64,000 bases of DNA from JAIVGZ01 sp964552205 (GCA_964552205.1 CAZKFT010000005.1:23105-87104), one strand, 5' to 3'. Positions 7,578-16,990 are shown, numbered from the stretch's first letter. A program made the numbers and translations. The notes: a model not told the origin generated them from the letters alone.

Positions 7578-9192
7578 GATCGCTCATCTCCAGGTTCGGG
7601 CCGGGCGATTTCTGTAGCCCGTCCAGATGCACCAGTGTCTGCTCGCCGGCAATCCCGTCAACGCCCAGGCCCATCGCCGACTGAAACGCCCGGACCATGT
7701 CCTCCAGCCCGGAATCAAAAAACTGTGCGTCTCCCAAGGGCGAAGGTGGAGATCCCGCCCAGGACCCTAGCGCCTCGCGCAACCATTCCACCGCGGGACT
7801 ACGACTGTTGCGCCGCAACACTTCGCCTTGTGCAACTGGCGGCCGCCACAGAATCAGGTAGTCCCCCAGCCACATCGGGTCCAGTTCGAGCAGTGGCACG
7901 GTATGCGTTGCGCCATCCAGCCAAATCCGGGCCTCGCGCTCGCCCAGCGCGGTGATGAGCAGCGTACGCGTTTGCGCATCCACCCTCAGTTCGAGCAGCG
8001 CCGGTCGGTCAAGCATACGAAGGTTGTTCCAGGTGCCGCGGCCACGCGCGCATGCCAAGTCATGCTCGGTGGCGAGCGCACACAAGCCCGATGGAAGCCC
8101 CTCTGTTTGGTCCACTTGCCACAGCTGCATCAAGCGCGCGGTGGTGGCGCCGAGATCGTCGTCTTGCTGAAGCAGCGTTGCCAGCGTGGGTGGCGCGGGA
8201 ATCTCTGCGACTTCCTCGGGCGCGGATTCCGGCACGGGCGTCGGTGTCGGGGTGGCAGCGGGAAGTGCCACGGTCACCGGCATCGGTGCGGGCTTCCAGT
8301 GAGTCCATGCGGCGACACCTGCGACGATGGCCAGCAATAATAGCGCGGCTGTCAGGAGCAATGGTCGCGAGGTGCTGGCTGGACTTGTTCCTTTGACCTC
8401 ATTCGCAGCCATGCGGATCATGGAAGCGCTGACCTCGTGCACGCGCGCGGCAAACGCGCCCAGAAGGGCGCGTTCGGCGAGAATGTTGATTAGACGGGGT
8501 ATGCCATTGCTTGCCTTGTGAATGGCGCGAAGCGCACCCGAGGTAAAAATGGGTCGCCGTGCTCCCGCGACTTCCAGCCGGTGCTTCACATACGCATGTG
8601 TCTCCGCCGCGTCCAAGGGCTCGAGGTGGTATCGCGCAGTGATGCGTTGCGCCAGTTGTCGCAGGTCGTTCCGCGCCAGAGTCTCCCTGAGCTCGGGTTG
8701 GCCAATCAGGAGAATCTGCAACAGCTTGTCACGATGTGTTTCAAGGTTGGTCAGGAGACGGACCTGCTCGAGCAACTCCGGTCCCAGGTTCTGCGCTTCG
8801 TCGACAATCAGGACCGTGCGGCGACTGCGCGCATGCGCGTCGAGCAAGTATGCGTTCAACAGATCCGTGAGCTGTTTGGGAGTGGAATGCCCCTCGGGGC
8901 GCTGGACATGCAATTCGTCGCAAATCGTCTCAAGAAACTCTGTGAGTGATGCATGTGCGTTGTAGACAAGAGCGACATCCACGTTCCCGGGCAGCTGCTC
9001 CAGCAGCGTGCGCGTCAAGGTAGTTTTGCCCATACCCACTTCGCCAGTGAGCTGGATGAACCCGCCACTCTCGGTGACACCGTACAACAGGTGTGCGAGC
9101 GCTTCGCGATGCCGTTCGCTGAGAAAGAGATAGCGCGGGTCAGGGGTTATGGAAAACGGTTTGTCGGTCAGCTGAAACCAATCGGTATACAT
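7561..9192 (-). CDS. gspA: GspA/ExeA-type AAA ATPase with peptidoglycan-binding domain
   Basis: A 543-residue protein. The N-terminus MYTDWFQLTDKPFSITPDP is the ExeA/GspA signature. An AAA ATPase domain has Walker A GEVGMGKTT (about residues 51-59) and Walker B VLIVDEAQNL. A transmembrane helix (about 275-297, LLLTAALLLLAIVAGVAAW) is followed by a Pro-rich periplasmic linker. A C-terminal PG_binding_1 domain contains FQSAMGLGVDGIAGEQTL. In Aeromonas the ExeA-ExeB complex uses ATP and peptidoglycan binding to let the ExeD secretin multimerise; the same role is inferred here. It overlaps gspB by 17 bp. The DUF4136 lipoprotein gene ends 20 bp upstream. Confidence 0.93.
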   Translation of the reverse strand: MYTDWFQLTDKPFSITPDPRYLFLSERHREALAHLLYGVTESGGFIQLTGEVGMGKTTLTRTLLEQLPGNVDVALVYNAHASLTEFLETICDELHVQRPEGHSTPKQLTDLLNAYLLDAHARSRRTVLIVDEAQNLGPELLEQVRLLTNLETHRDKLLQILLIGQPELRETLARNDLRQLAQRITARYHLEPLDAAETHAYVKHRLEVAGARRPIFTSGALRAIHKASNGIPRLINILAERALLGAFAARVHEVSASMIRMAANEVKGTSPASTSRPLLLTAALLLLAIVAGVAAWTHWKPAPMPVTVALPAATPTPTPVPESAPEEVAEIPAPPTLATLLQQDDDLGATTARLMQLWQVDQTEGLPSGLCALATEHDLACARGRGTWNNLRMLDRPALLELRVDAQTRTLLITALGEREARIWLDGATHTVPLLELDPMWLGDYLILWRPPVAQGEVLRRNSRSPAVEWLREALGSWAGSPPSPLGDAQFFDSGLEDMVRAFQSAMGLGVDGIAGEQTLVHLDGLQKSPGPNLEMSDHVPDS

Positions 9193-9212
9193 GTACGCAG
9201 GTCCGACGCCCT

Positions 9213-9770
9213 TTATTGCGGGGGAAACGCCTCGATGATGTTGCGTACCGCGCGCTCTACACCCTCATCGGTGAAGCGATCCCGGTACACCCGGTCGCTC
9301 TTCCAGCCGCGCCACACCAAGCGATCATCGGCCGAGCGAATAATGTCCAGGATCAACGTGCCTTCCTGGTAAGTCTCGTTCCAGTCATTGTGGCCGAGAA
9401 AAATGTGGCGGCTACCGCGTCGGTAGCTACCACGACCTATGCCGAAGCCCACCGTGAAGCCGGAATCGCGCATGCGCTCGCGAGTGGTCGTATGGTAGGT
9501 GACAAGGAAATCTGCCTGGTCCATGGCGACCTCGACATAACCTCTCGCACTGAGTGCACTCACGGTTGCGCGGCGCACCTTTGCCCCAAGCAACTGGCTG
9601 TCCAGAAGGGGGTCTTCCACCGACTCGTAGGCAGGCTCCAGCCACGCGAAAGTGCGAAGATCAGCGAATGTCGCGGAGTCATCGTAATCCGTTCGCGCAG
9701 GTGTGCTCGCACAGGCGGCGAGAATCAACATGCCTGTGAGCGCGAGACCTAAAGTGCGGACTCTGTTCAC
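9213..9770 (-). CDS. DUF4136 lipoprotein
   Basis: A 185-residue predicted lipoprotein. The N-terminus MNRVRTLGLALTGMLILAAC ends in a lipobox with Cys20. The mature part begins with an aspartate-rich stretch and F-A-W-L-E-P, typical of DUF4136 proteins, and ends VERAVRNIIEAFPP, also typical (these families finish with a short helix and a FPP motif). The molecular role of DUF4136 is unknown; members are secreted or outer-membrane lipoproteins. It lies 4 bp downstream of the quinone-reductase-like gene and 20 bp upstream of gspA, so it is probably in the same transcript. Confidence 0.85.
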   Translation of the reverse strand: MNRVRTLGLALTGMLILAACASTPARTDYDDSATFADLRTFAWLEPAYESVEDPLLDSQLLGAKVRRATVSALSARGYVEVAMDQADFLVTYHTTTRERMRDSGFTVGFGIGRGSYRRGSRHIFLGHNDWNETYQEGTLILDIIRSADDRLVWRGWKSDRVYRDRFTDEGVERAVRNIIEAFPPQ

Positions 9771-9774
9771 GACC

Positions 9775-10809
9775 CTAGAGTATCAGGACCAGCTTCCCGG
9801 TGGTGGTTCCTGATTCAATCGCCCTGTGGGCTTCAGCGACATCGTCAAATGCGAAGCGGGTCACCGCAGGTGGGCGGATAACACCCGTTTTCATCCATTC
9901 CAGGCCCGTTTCGAGACCGGTTCGGAGCAATTCGCGTTCGTGCTCCATGAAACTGAGATTGAAGGCGAGTACCGAGCGATTGGTTTGCGTCATCTCAAGC
10001 GGCGAGAAACGTGGGGTTCGTAGCCAGTCCCAAGCCAGTTTGACCCAGTTTGGCCGCCCTCCCTGGCGTGGCAGCATGGTGTGGAAGCCATATACCAACA
10101 GCTTTCCGCCCGGGCGCAGGCGTTTCCAGCCTTCCCGAAGCGAATCCGCGCCGTTGGCATCCAGAATCAGGTCGAATCCCTCCGGGCGGGCCGCATCCAG
10201 CGCCATCCATGGGTCCCCCAGTGAGCGGTCGATGATCTTGTCTGCGCCCAGAGCCTCGACGAATGCGACCTTGTGCGCGCTACCGACCACAGCTGTCACC
10301 TTGCACCCCAAGTGCTTGGCAAGTTGCACCAGCATGGATCCGACGCCACCCGCCGCAGAATGCACCAGCAATTGTTGGCCTGGACGTGGATGGGCGAGAT
10401 GCATCAGCGCATACCAGGCGGTCAGGAAGGTTGCTGGAAATGCCGCCAGTTGCTCGGTGCTGATGCCATCGGCAGCACGAAACACCTGCCACTCCGGCAG
10501 GACCGCATGCGAGGTGTAGGCGCCGAAAAGTGTGCACGCCACCACGCGATCACCCACGCGAAGTCCCTGCACACCGTCACCGATGGCCGAGATGTGACCA
10601 GCAAGTTCGAATCCGGGTGTGATGGGCCAGCCCACCAGCTCCCGCGCGGAAGCGTACAAGCCCATGCGCACGATGCAGTCGGCGTAATTGATGCCCACCG
10701 CCTCGACGGCGATGGCAACCTCGCTTGGACCGGGTGCTGTCGGCTCGAACGATTCAATTTTCAGCTGGCGGTAATCGCCTGCTGCGTGCACCACGACACG
10801 TCGGTTCAT
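9775..10809 (-). CDS. Medium-chain NADPH:quinone reductase-type oxidoreductase
   Basis: A 344-residue zinc-independent medium-chain dehydrogenase/reductase. It shows the catalytic-domain fold (GINYADCIVRMGLY and PGFELAGHISAIGDGV) and a Rossmann domain with HSAAGGVGSMLVQLAKHLG, the NADPH-binding AxxGxxG loop. The zinc-binding cysteines of true alcohol dehydrogenases are absent. The sequence resembles quinone oxidoreductases and the VAT-1-like subgroup, for example in the insert around PNWVKLAWDWLRTPRFSPLEM. It would reduce quinones or enones in the cytosol; the actual substrate is unknown. Its ATG overlaps the stop of the DUF4399 gene (ATGA). Confidence 0.88.
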   Translation of the reverse strand: MNRRVVVHAAGDYRQLKIESFEPTAPGPSEVAIAVEAVGINYADCIVRMGLYASARELVGWPITPGFELAGHISAIGDGVQGLRVGDRVVACTLFGAYTSHAVLPEWQVFRAADGISTEQLAAFPATFLTAWYALMHLAHPRPGQQLLVHSAAGGVGSMLVQLAKHLGCKVTAVVGSAHKVAFVEALGADKIIDRSLGDPWMALDAARPEGFDLILDANGADSLREGWKRLRPGGKLLVYGFHTMLPRQGGRPNWVKLAWDWLRTPRFSPLEMTQTNRSVLAFNLSFMEHERELLRTGLETGLEWMKTGVIRPPAVTRFAFDDVAEAHRAIESGTTTGKLVLIL

Positions 10810-11195
10810 TTCACAGTGACGCGAATCACTTCCGACATGATGGGTGGATTGTGGGGCTGATGCAGGTGGTCGCCGAGCACAAGTTGAAGCGTATATTCCC
10901 CAGGTGGCAGTTCAAGCTCGGTCTCGGTCTGGCCGGCACCGAAATGGATGTGCTTCTCATCCGCAGGAATGGGCGCAGATGGGTCGGAGAGTGTCGTATT
11001 GATGAGTAGGTGATGGTGGCCGGTGTTGGGGACATTGACACCCGCGGGTGCGACACCCATCCCTCGTAGCCCGAAAACCACTCGCACAGGGCCTTGAATC
11101 TCAGCGCCATCGGCGGGTGAGATGAAATAGAGTTTGGGCTCAGCGCCTGCTGTACATGCGCAGGCCAGCAACAGCGTCAGAAGCATGACCCTCAT
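10806..11195 (-). CDS. DUF4399 secreted protein
   Basis: A 129-residue exported protein. A short signal peptide (MRVMLLTLLLACACTAGAEP) is followed by a single DUF4399 domain. Its markers are YFISPADGAEI, the GMGVAPAGV turn, NTGHHHLLIN with three consecutive histidines, and the closing LGDHLHQPH and PIMSEVIRVTV. The clustered histidines suggest metal binding, but the family has no assigned function. A Cys at residue 12 or 14 could be a lipobox, though the context is not ideal. It overlaps the CBS-domain gene upstream and the oxidoreductase downstream, each by 4 bp. Confidence 0.85.
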   Translation of the reverse strand: MRVMLLTLLLACACTAGAEPKLYFISPADGAEIQGPVRVVFGLRGMGVAPAGVNVPNTGHHHLLINTTLSDPSAPIPADEKHIHFGAGQTETELELPPGEYTLQLVLGDHLHQPHNPPIMSEVIRVTVK

Positions 11196-11626
11196 GAGCT
11201 GATGTACTGTCGAAGCGACTCCGCTTCGGTCTCTGTCTCCCGAAGTCGTGCCTTGACCACATCACCGATGGAAAGAATTCCGGCGAGCTTGCCGCCGTCG
11301 ACGATGGGCAAATGGCGGAAACGGTGAGTGGTCATGGTCTTCATGATGTCCTGCAGGCTGGAGTCTGCACTGGCAGTCTTCACCGGAGCCGTCATGATGT
11401 CGGCGACTTTAAGGCCACCGAGTGCCGTGCCATGTTTGGCGAACTGGCGCAGGATGTCGCGCTCGGTCACTATGCCCGCCGGCAACCCGTCGTCTCCCGC
11501 GATGACAGCACTGCCGACGCCGCGCTCACACATGCTGGCGACGGCCTCCGTCACGCTACACTCCGCCTCCACCAACAACACATCACTTCCCTTGCGTTCC
11601 AGGATGTCGCGCACAATCACGTTCAT
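11192..11626 (-). CDS. CBS-domain-pair protein
   Basis: A 144-residue stand-alone Bateman module with two CBS domains. The first spans about 1-60 (VRDILERKG, then CERGVGSAVIAGDDGLPAGIVTERD) and the second about 70-130 (VADIMTAPVKTA, then THRFRHLPIVDGGKLAGILS). Such proteins bind adenine nucleotides (AMP, ATP, SAM or NADH in various family members) and report energy state to partners. I chose the ATG at 11626 because the CBS motif begins immediately after it; an upstream in-frame extension has no homology features and would run into the divergent GGDEF-EAL gene, which starts 37 bp away at 11664. It is the first gene of the long minus-strand run, so that spacer probably holds its promoter. Confidence 0.87.
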   Translation of the reverse strand: MNVIVRDILERKGSDVLLVEAECSVTEAVASMCERGVGSAVIAGDDGLPAGIVTERDILRQFAKHGTALGGLKVADIMTAPVKTASADSSLQDIMKTMTTHRFRHLPIVDGGKLAGILSIGDVVKARLRETETEAESLRQYISS

Positions 11627-11663
11627 GCACCTCTCGAGGATGTTCTGATATGTTATACGCCCA

Positions 11664-13439
11664 ATGACCCGCGGCGCCAACGCCCTCGTACGGCGACTCC
11701 TCAAACTCGACCACACCAGTGTCTCGGTTGAATCGCTCGCCCAGATTTTCTTGGAGGCGGCCTGCGACACCCTGCCTATCGGGAGAGCAGCGGTATTCAG
11801 CTATGACCCGGTCGGTGGCACCCTGGGTGCCATGCGCACAGCCGGGTTTTCGGCAGATGGACGCCACTTCGAGGAACTTGCAGGTGAGTTGCCGCTTACC
11901 TCCGTGACAGCGGTGCCGGTGGAGTCTTCCGGATTCGACGCCCGGTTGCGGGCGTTCATGGGAACCGAGGCCGTGATGTGGCGCTTCGACCGCTTGTCGG
12001 GTCTGGCTTTGGCCATAGGCGACGACCCGGAATCTCTGGGGCAACTGGACCCCGGCGCCGACGAAATCGCACTCGAGGTTTTCGCCAACATCGTGGAGCG
12101 GAAGCGAGCGGAGCAACGACTGCTGTACGACGCTTTCCACGACGCATTGACCGGGCTGCCCAACAGGACGCTGTTGATTGAGCATCTGGATCAGGCGATG
12201 GGTAGGGCTCAGCGCGCGAACGGGTACCTGTTCTCGGTGCTGTTTATTGATATAGACCGGTTCAAGGTGGTCAATGACAGTCTCGGACATGGTGCCGGCG
12301 ACGAGCTGCTGGTGGCCTTCGGTGCACGGCTACAGCGCGCGGTGAGAGGTGGCGATGTGGTCGCACGACTGGGAGGTGACGAGTTCGCCGTTCTGGCGGA
12401 TGACCTTACTGAGCTGGGTGATGCCTTGCGCCTGGCGGACCGCATCCAGGAGCAACTCACGCAGCCATTCGATCTCGGCACGCAGAAGGTCTATGTTTCC
12501 GCGAGCATCGGTATTGCGCGGAACGCCGCTCGCTATACGGCTGGTACGGAATTGCTACGGGACGCGGACATCGCGATGTATCGCGCAAAGGAGTTTGGGG
12601 GGGGACGGCACCGGCTGTTCGATTCAGATATGCGGACTGCCATGGTGTCGCGGTTGCACCTCGAAACCGAGCTCAGGGAGTCCATGGACGCGGGCCATCT
12701 GGAGCTTGTTTACCAGCCAATCGTGGACCTGCGCGGTGGGCGCCTGACCGGCTTCGAGGCATTGCTGCGATGGAACCATCCACGCCAGGGCACGGTCATG
12801 CCCGGGGAATTCATCGGCGTGGCTGAAGAGACCGGATTGATAGTACCCATCGGGCGCTGGCTGTTGGAGCGCACCTGCGAAGTACTGGAGAAACTCAACC
12901 ATGGGCGCGACGAGCCGGTCTCCATCAGCATCAACCTCACCGACCGCGAGTTTCTACAGCAGGACCTCGTGGGCGCGGTGAAGGCAGCACTCTCTGGATT
13001 CAAACTTCCGGAGGGTTGTCTGCACATGGAGTTGACCGAGGGCATGCTGCTTCAACACGGGCGCGCGGAGACCGAGATACTCCCGCAGTTGAAAGCGCTC
13101 GGGGTCAGACTGTCGATTGATGATTTCGGTACCGGGTATTCCTCACTCAGCCGCCTGCAGAAGTTGCCGATCGATTCGCTGAAAATTGATCATTCCTTTG
13201 TCATGAATCTCGGGAAAGATGGGGGCAGTACGGAAATCGTCCGCTCCATCGTTGCGCTCGCTCATAACCTCGGCATTGCCGTGGTCGCGGAGGGCGTGGA
13301 GCGTCCGGAGCAGCTTTCCATGCTGCAGGGATTGAACTGCGAATACGTTCAGGGTTTCCTGCTTTCCAGGCCGATCCCGGAAAGCGAGCTCACGGCTGCA
13401 GCTGACCGACGAGACTGGTTGACCTCACCCGCACACTGA
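11664..13439 (+). CDS. GGDEF-EAL cyclic-di-GMP protein with N-terminal sensor region
   Basis: A 591-residue protein. Residues 1-150 form a probable GAF-like sensor (ACDTLPIGRAAVFSYDP). A diguanylate cyclase domain follows with an intact active site (RLGGDEFAVLA, residues 237-241 are GGDEF). The EAL phosphodiesterase domain has EAL at 365-367 (FEALLRWNHP) and the downstream loop DDFGTGYSSL near residue 486, both complete. Either synthesis or breakdown of c-di-GMP is therefore possible; which dominates cannot be told. No transmembrane segment is seen. The gene is divergent from the CBS gene. Its TGA is directly next to the TCA (reverse stop) of the convergent fadE gene. Confidence 0.94.
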   Translation: MTRGANALVRRLLKLDHTSVSVESLAQIFLEAACDTLPIGRAAVFSYDPVGGTLGAMRTAGFSADGRHFEELAGELPLTSVTAVPVESSGFDARLRAFMGTEAVMWRFDRLSGLALAIGDDPESLGQLDPGADEIALEVFANIVERKRAEQRLLYDAFHDALTGLPNRTLLIEHLDQAMGRAQRANGYLFSVLFIDIDRFKVVNDSLGHGAGDELLVAFGARLQRAVRGGDVVARLGGDEFAVLADDLTELGDALRLADRIQEQLTQPFDLGTQKVYVSASIGIARNAARYTAGTELLRDADIAMYRAKEFGGGRHRLFDSDMRTAMVSRLHLETELRESMDAGHLELVYQPIVDLRGGRLTGFEALLRWNHPRQGTVMPGEFIGVAEETGLIVPIGRWLLERTCEVLEKLNHGRDEPVSISINLTDREFLQQDLVGAVKAALSGFKLPEGCLHMELTEGMLLQHGRAETEILPQLKALGVRLSIDDFGTGYSSLSRLQKLPIDSLKIDHSFVMNLGKDGGSTEIVRSIVALAHNLGIAVVAEGVERPEQLSMLQGLNCEYVQGFLLSRPIPESELTAAADRRDWLTSPAH

Positions 13440-15869
13440 TCAGGCGCCGCGCCCGAGCGCATCTGGTTCAAAGTCGTCCACCGCGATGACCCCGGCTGAC
13501 AGCTGCTCGGCACGGACCAGCTGTTCATGCTCGGGCGCATTCAGGATGCCACTTTCGAGCGCCGCCTTCAGCCGGTCACTGGGGTCCGGTTGGGACAGTC
13601 GACCATCACGTGTCGCTTCGCGCAGCTTCTTGAACGCGGGCTCGGCCGCGATGACCGCCTTGTGGGCGAGGGCGAGCTCCCCCACCGGGTCACTGGCATC
13701 GCCCGGCACATAAACGCCCGCGCACAGACGGTCACGGACCGCACCCGGTTCCATCATCAGTTTGGCGACCTCGTGTCCTAGTGCGTCGCTGGGCGCGGAG
13801 TAAGTACGCCCCAACGGGAAGATCAGCATGCGCAGCACCGTGGCCACTGCCCCGTTCGGGAAGTTGCGCAGGAAACCATGCATCTGTTCCTGCAATCGGT
13901 AGAGTTGGTTGCGCAGGGCCCACTCCACTAACGGTCGGTCCGCGGTCTGCCGACCCTCATCCTCGAACTTCTTGAGAATCGCCGATGACATATATAAGTG
14001 ACTCAACAGATCTCCAAGGCGTCCGGAAAGTTTCTCGCGCCGTTTCAGGTCACCGCCCATCACCAACATCGCCACATCGGCGGCAAGGGCGAACGATGCC
14101 GCGAACCGGTTGAGGTGCTGGTAGTAGCGGCGTGTCGGCGTGTCGGGAACGGCAGAGAGCTTGGACATCGTCAGCGCCATCCAGAATGAGCGCACCGCAT
14201 TCGACATCGTGAACCCGATGTGTGACAACAGGGCTTTTTCGAAGCGCTTGAAGCCCGCGTTCTCATCCGGATCACGCGCGGCTTCCATCTCCTCGAAGAC
14301 ATAGGGATGACAGCGAATTGCGCCCTGCCCGAAGATAATCAGACTGCGGGTAAGGATGTTGGCCCCCTCCACAGTGATGGCAATCGGCACGGACTGCCAC
14401 CCACGCGCAAGCCAGTTGCGCGGCCCTAGACAGACGCCTTTGCCGCCGTGAACATCCATGGCGTCGTTGGCCACGACCCGTCCGTACTCGGTGGTGTGGT
14501 ATTTGGCGATGGCGGAAGCGACCGCGGGCTCCTCGCCGGCATCGACCGCTGCGGCAGTCAGACCCCGCAATGCATCCACGGTATAGGTGAGGCCACCGAT
14601 ACGGGCCAGCGCTTCTTCAATCCCCTCGAAGCGCCCGATGGGCATGCCGAACTGATGGCGTACCCGAGCGTAGGCGCCTGTCACGAAACTCGCCGCCTTC
14701 ACGCCGCCCGTGGCATTGGCCGGTAACGAAATGGACCGACCCACTGCAAGACATTCCATCAACATGCGCCAACCCTGTCCTACCTGCTCGGTGCCGCCGA
14801 TGATGAACTCGAGCGGTACGAACATATCCTTGCCGCGGACAGGTCCGTTCTGGAACGGGATGTTCAGCGGGAAATGACGGCGACCGACTTCGAGTCCCGG
14901 TGTGTCGCGCGGGATAAGCGCAAGCGTGATGCCCCGATCCTCTTCGTTACCGAGGTGGTGGTCGGGGTCGTAGAGCCGGAATGCGAGTCCTATCACCGTT
15001 GCCACGGGTGCCAGCGTGATGTAGCGCTTGTCGAAGTTCAGACGCAGGCCGAGCGTCTCCTCTCCATTCCACTCGCCCATGCACACGACGCCGAAGTCAG
15101 GGATAGATGCTGCGTCGGAGCCAGCGCTCGGTGCGGTGAGTGCGAAGCAGGGCACATCCGTGCCATTGGCCAGCCGGGGAAGATAGTGGTCCTTTTGCTG
15201 GACAGTGCCGTACTTCATCAGCAGCTCGGCCGGGCCTAGGGAGTTGGGCACGGCGACGATGGACGCGGCGGTCGCGCTACGCGAGGCAATCTTCACGAGT
15301 ACCTGGGAGTTTGCGTACGCGGAAAACTCGAGTCCACCATAGGACTTCGGGATGATCATCGCGAAGAAGCCCTTGGATTTGAGGAAGTCCCAGACTTCCG
15401 GTGGCAGGTCACCGCGCTCGTGCGTGATGTCCCACTCGTTCAACATGGCACACAACTCTTCGACCGGACCATCGAGGAAGGCCCGTTCTTCGTCGCTCAA
15501 ACTTGGTCCGGAGAGCGCGAGGAACTTGTTCCAGTCGGGCGCACCGCTGAAGAGTTCTCCCTCCCATGACACCGTGCCCGCCTCGAGGGCTTCGCGCTCC
15601 GTATCGGACATCGGCGGAAGTACTTTGCGGAACATCGCGAAAGCCGGCCCGGTGATGTACTGCCGACGAATCTCGTCGATGTTCAGTGGCACGGCGATGA
15701 CGGCGAAGAGAATCCAGCCGAGCAGGGCCAGAAGTACCGAGCCCCCTGCGACCGTGTACACCAGCAGGAAGATGGCGGTAATGACCGTCGCGCTTCGCAT
15801 CGACACGCGGTACCACGCCAGAGCGCCGGCACCACCGACGAACAGGACCAACCAGAACAGCGTACTCAT
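13440..15869 (-). CDS. fadE: Acyl-CoA dehydrogenase FadE
   Basis: An 809-residue acyl-CoA dehydrogenase of the long gammaproteobacterial FadE type (E. coli FadE is about 814). It has a hydrophobic N-terminus (MSTLFWLVLFVGGAGALAWY) and further membrane-seeking segments to about residue 75, the acyl-CoA dehydrogenase core, and a C-terminal DUF1974 extension. Recognisable core segments are FALTAPSAGSDA, GKDMFVPLEFIIGG and DVHGGKGVCLGP. It performs the first, FAD-dependent step of fatty acid beta-oxidation. I placed the start at 15869 (MSTLFW) rather than eight codons upstream because the longer version would overlap mdh. It follows mdh by 4 bp. FadD, the ligase for the same pathway, is at 60378-62036. 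Confidence 0.94.
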   Translation of the reverse strand: MSTLFWLVLFVGGAGALAWYRVSMRSATVITAIFLLVYTVAGGSVLLALLGWILFAVIAVPLNIDEIRRQYITGPAFAMFRKVLPPMSDTEREALEAGTVSWEGELFSGAPDWNKFLALSGPSLSDEERAFLDGPVEELCAMLNEWDITHERGDLPPEVWDFLKSKGFFAMIIPKSYGGLEFSAYANSQVLVKIASRSATAASIVAVPNSLGPAELLMKYGTVQQKDHYLPRLANGTDVPCFALTAPSAGSDAASIPDFGVVCMGEWNGEETLGLRLNFDKRYITLAPVATVIGLAFRLYDPDHHLGNEEDRGITLALIPRDTPGLEVGRRHFPLNIPFQNGPVRGKDMFVPLEFIIGGTEQVGQGWRMLMECLAVGRSISLPANATGGVKAASFVTGAYARVRHQFGMPIGRFEGIEEALARIGGLTYTVDALRGLTAAAVDAGEEPAVASAIAKYHTTEYGRVVANDAMDVHGGKGVCLGPRNWLARGWQSVPIAITVEGANILTRSLIIFGQGAIRCHPYVFEEMEAARDPDENAGFKRFEKALLSHIGFTMSNAVRSFWMALTMSKLSAVPDTPTRRYYQHLNRFAASFALAADVAMLVMGGDLKRREKLSGRLGDLLSHLYMSSAILKKFEDEGRQTADRPLVEWALRNQLYRLQEQMHGFLRNFPNGAVATVLRMLIFPLGRTYSAPSDALGHEVAKLMMEPGAVRDRLCAGVYVPGDASDPVGELALAHKAVIAAEPAFKKLREATRDGRLSQPDPSDRLKAALESGILNAPEHEQLVRAEQLSAGVIAVDDFEPDALGRGA

Positions 15870-15873
15870 GGCA

Positions 15874-16866
15874 TCACTCTCCGGTTCGAACAAGGAGGTC
15901 GGCTACCCCTTCCCGCTCCTCGCGCAGTTCCTTGTCGGTTGCCTCCATGCGTGCGCGACTGAAATCATCGATGGCGAGACCCTGCACGATCTCATACTGG
16001 CCGTTTTTGCAAATCACGGGATATGAATAGACGATGCCCGGGGCAATGCCATAACTGCCATCCGAAGGGATGGCCATCGAGGTCCAGTCGCCTTCAGCGG
16101 TTCCCAAGGCCCAATCGCGCACATGATCGATGGCAGAAGACGCAGCCGAGGCCGCCGACGACGCACCGCGTGCCTTGATGATAGCCGCGCCACGCTGCTG
16201 CACGGTCGGTATGAAGTCCGATTCCAGCCAAGCTTGGTCGACCAGGTCCTTGGCGGGCTTGCCTTTGATGGTGGCGTGACTCACATCGGGATATTGGGTC
16301 GAGGAGTGGTTGCCCCAAATCGTCAATTTCCGGATGTCCGTGGTGTGGGTGCCGGTCTTGCCCGCCAGCTGCGCCAGTGCGCGGTTATGGTCCAGACGCG
16401 TCATCGCGGTGAACTGGCGCGGGTCCAGGCCCGGGGCGTTGCTCGCGGCGATGAGTGCGTTGGTGTTGGCCGGGTTGCCCACGACCAGCACACGGATATC
16501 GCGGCTCGCGTGGTCGTTGATGGCCTTGCCCTGTACTGAAAAGATGGCGGCATTTGCCGTGAGCAGGTCTTTGCGCTCCATGCCGGGCCCACGCGGGCGC
16601 GCCCCGACCAACAACGCATAGTCGGCGTCCTTGAAGGCCACTTCGGGCTTGTCGGAGGTCACCACATCGGCCAGCAGCGGGAATGCACAGTCGCGCAATT
16701 CCATGACCACACCCTCGAGCATCGGCAAGGCAGGCGTGATTTCCAGCAGCTGCAGGATGACGGGCTGGTCCTTGCCGAGCATGTCGCCGGAGGCGATGCG
16801 GAAGGCGAGGGCATAGCCAATCTGGCCGGCCGCGCCGGTGATGGTTACGCGGACTGGGTTCTTCAT
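15874..16866 (-). CDS. mdh: Malate dehydrogenase
   Basis: A 330-residue NAD-dependent malate dehydrogenase of the type seen in many proteobacteria (about 325-330 aa). The N-terminus is VRVTITGAAGQIGYALAFRIA, the GxxGxxG nucleotide loop. It has the substrate-loop arginines in ARPRGPGMERKDLL, and NPANTNALIA and IWGNHSSTQYPD carry the catalytic Asp/His region (H of GNHS). It interconverts malate and oxaloacetate in the TCA cycle. A good ribosome binding site (AGGAG) lies upstream of the ATG. It is the first gene of a two-gene unit with fadE, separated by 4 bp. The intergenic region upstream holds a GC-rich palindrome. Confidence 0.95.
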   Translation of the reverse strand: MKNPVRVTITGAAGQIGYALAFRIASGDMLGKDQPVILQLLEITPALPMLEGVVMELRDCAFPLLADVVTSDKPEVAFKDADYALLVGARPRGPGMERKDLLTANAAIFSVQGKAINDHASRDIRVLVVGNPANTNALIAASNAPGLDPRQFTAMTRLDHNRALAQLAGKTGTHTTDIRKLTIWGNHSSTQYPDVSHATIKGKPAKDLVDQAWLESDFIPTVQQRGAAIIKARGASSAASAASSAIDHVRDWALGTAEGDWTSMAIPSDGSYGIAPGIVYSYPVICKNGQYEIVQGLAIDDFSRARMEATDKELREEREGVADLLVRTGE

Positions 16867-16971
16867 GGAAGGGCTCCTGGGCGGTGGTGGCTGGATTTCG
16901 CGAGCGGCGATTTTAACACGGTGAATTGACCCCCCGCGGGCGCCGGGGTACCTTGAGCGTCCATTTTTTCT

Positions 16972-16983
16972 GACCCCGGGGTC
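16972..16983. repeat. 12-bp perfect palindrome in the mdh / AspH-like intergenic region
   Basis: GACCCCGGGGTC is a perfect palindrome in the 124-bp spacer between mdh (minus) and the TPR-AspH-like gene (plus). It is preceded by a T6 run on the plus strand, and a GACCCCCC stretch lies about 45 bases upstream. It is not placed like an intrinsic terminator, because there is no T-run after the stem in either direction that matters. It may be an operator or the remnant of a repetitive extragenic element. Confidence 0.4.
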
Positions 16984-16990
16984 CTAAGTT

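Noticed and set aside
16972..16983. Palindrome as an intrinsic terminator
   Set aside because: The T-run lies before, not after, the stem on the plus strand, and no gene ends here.
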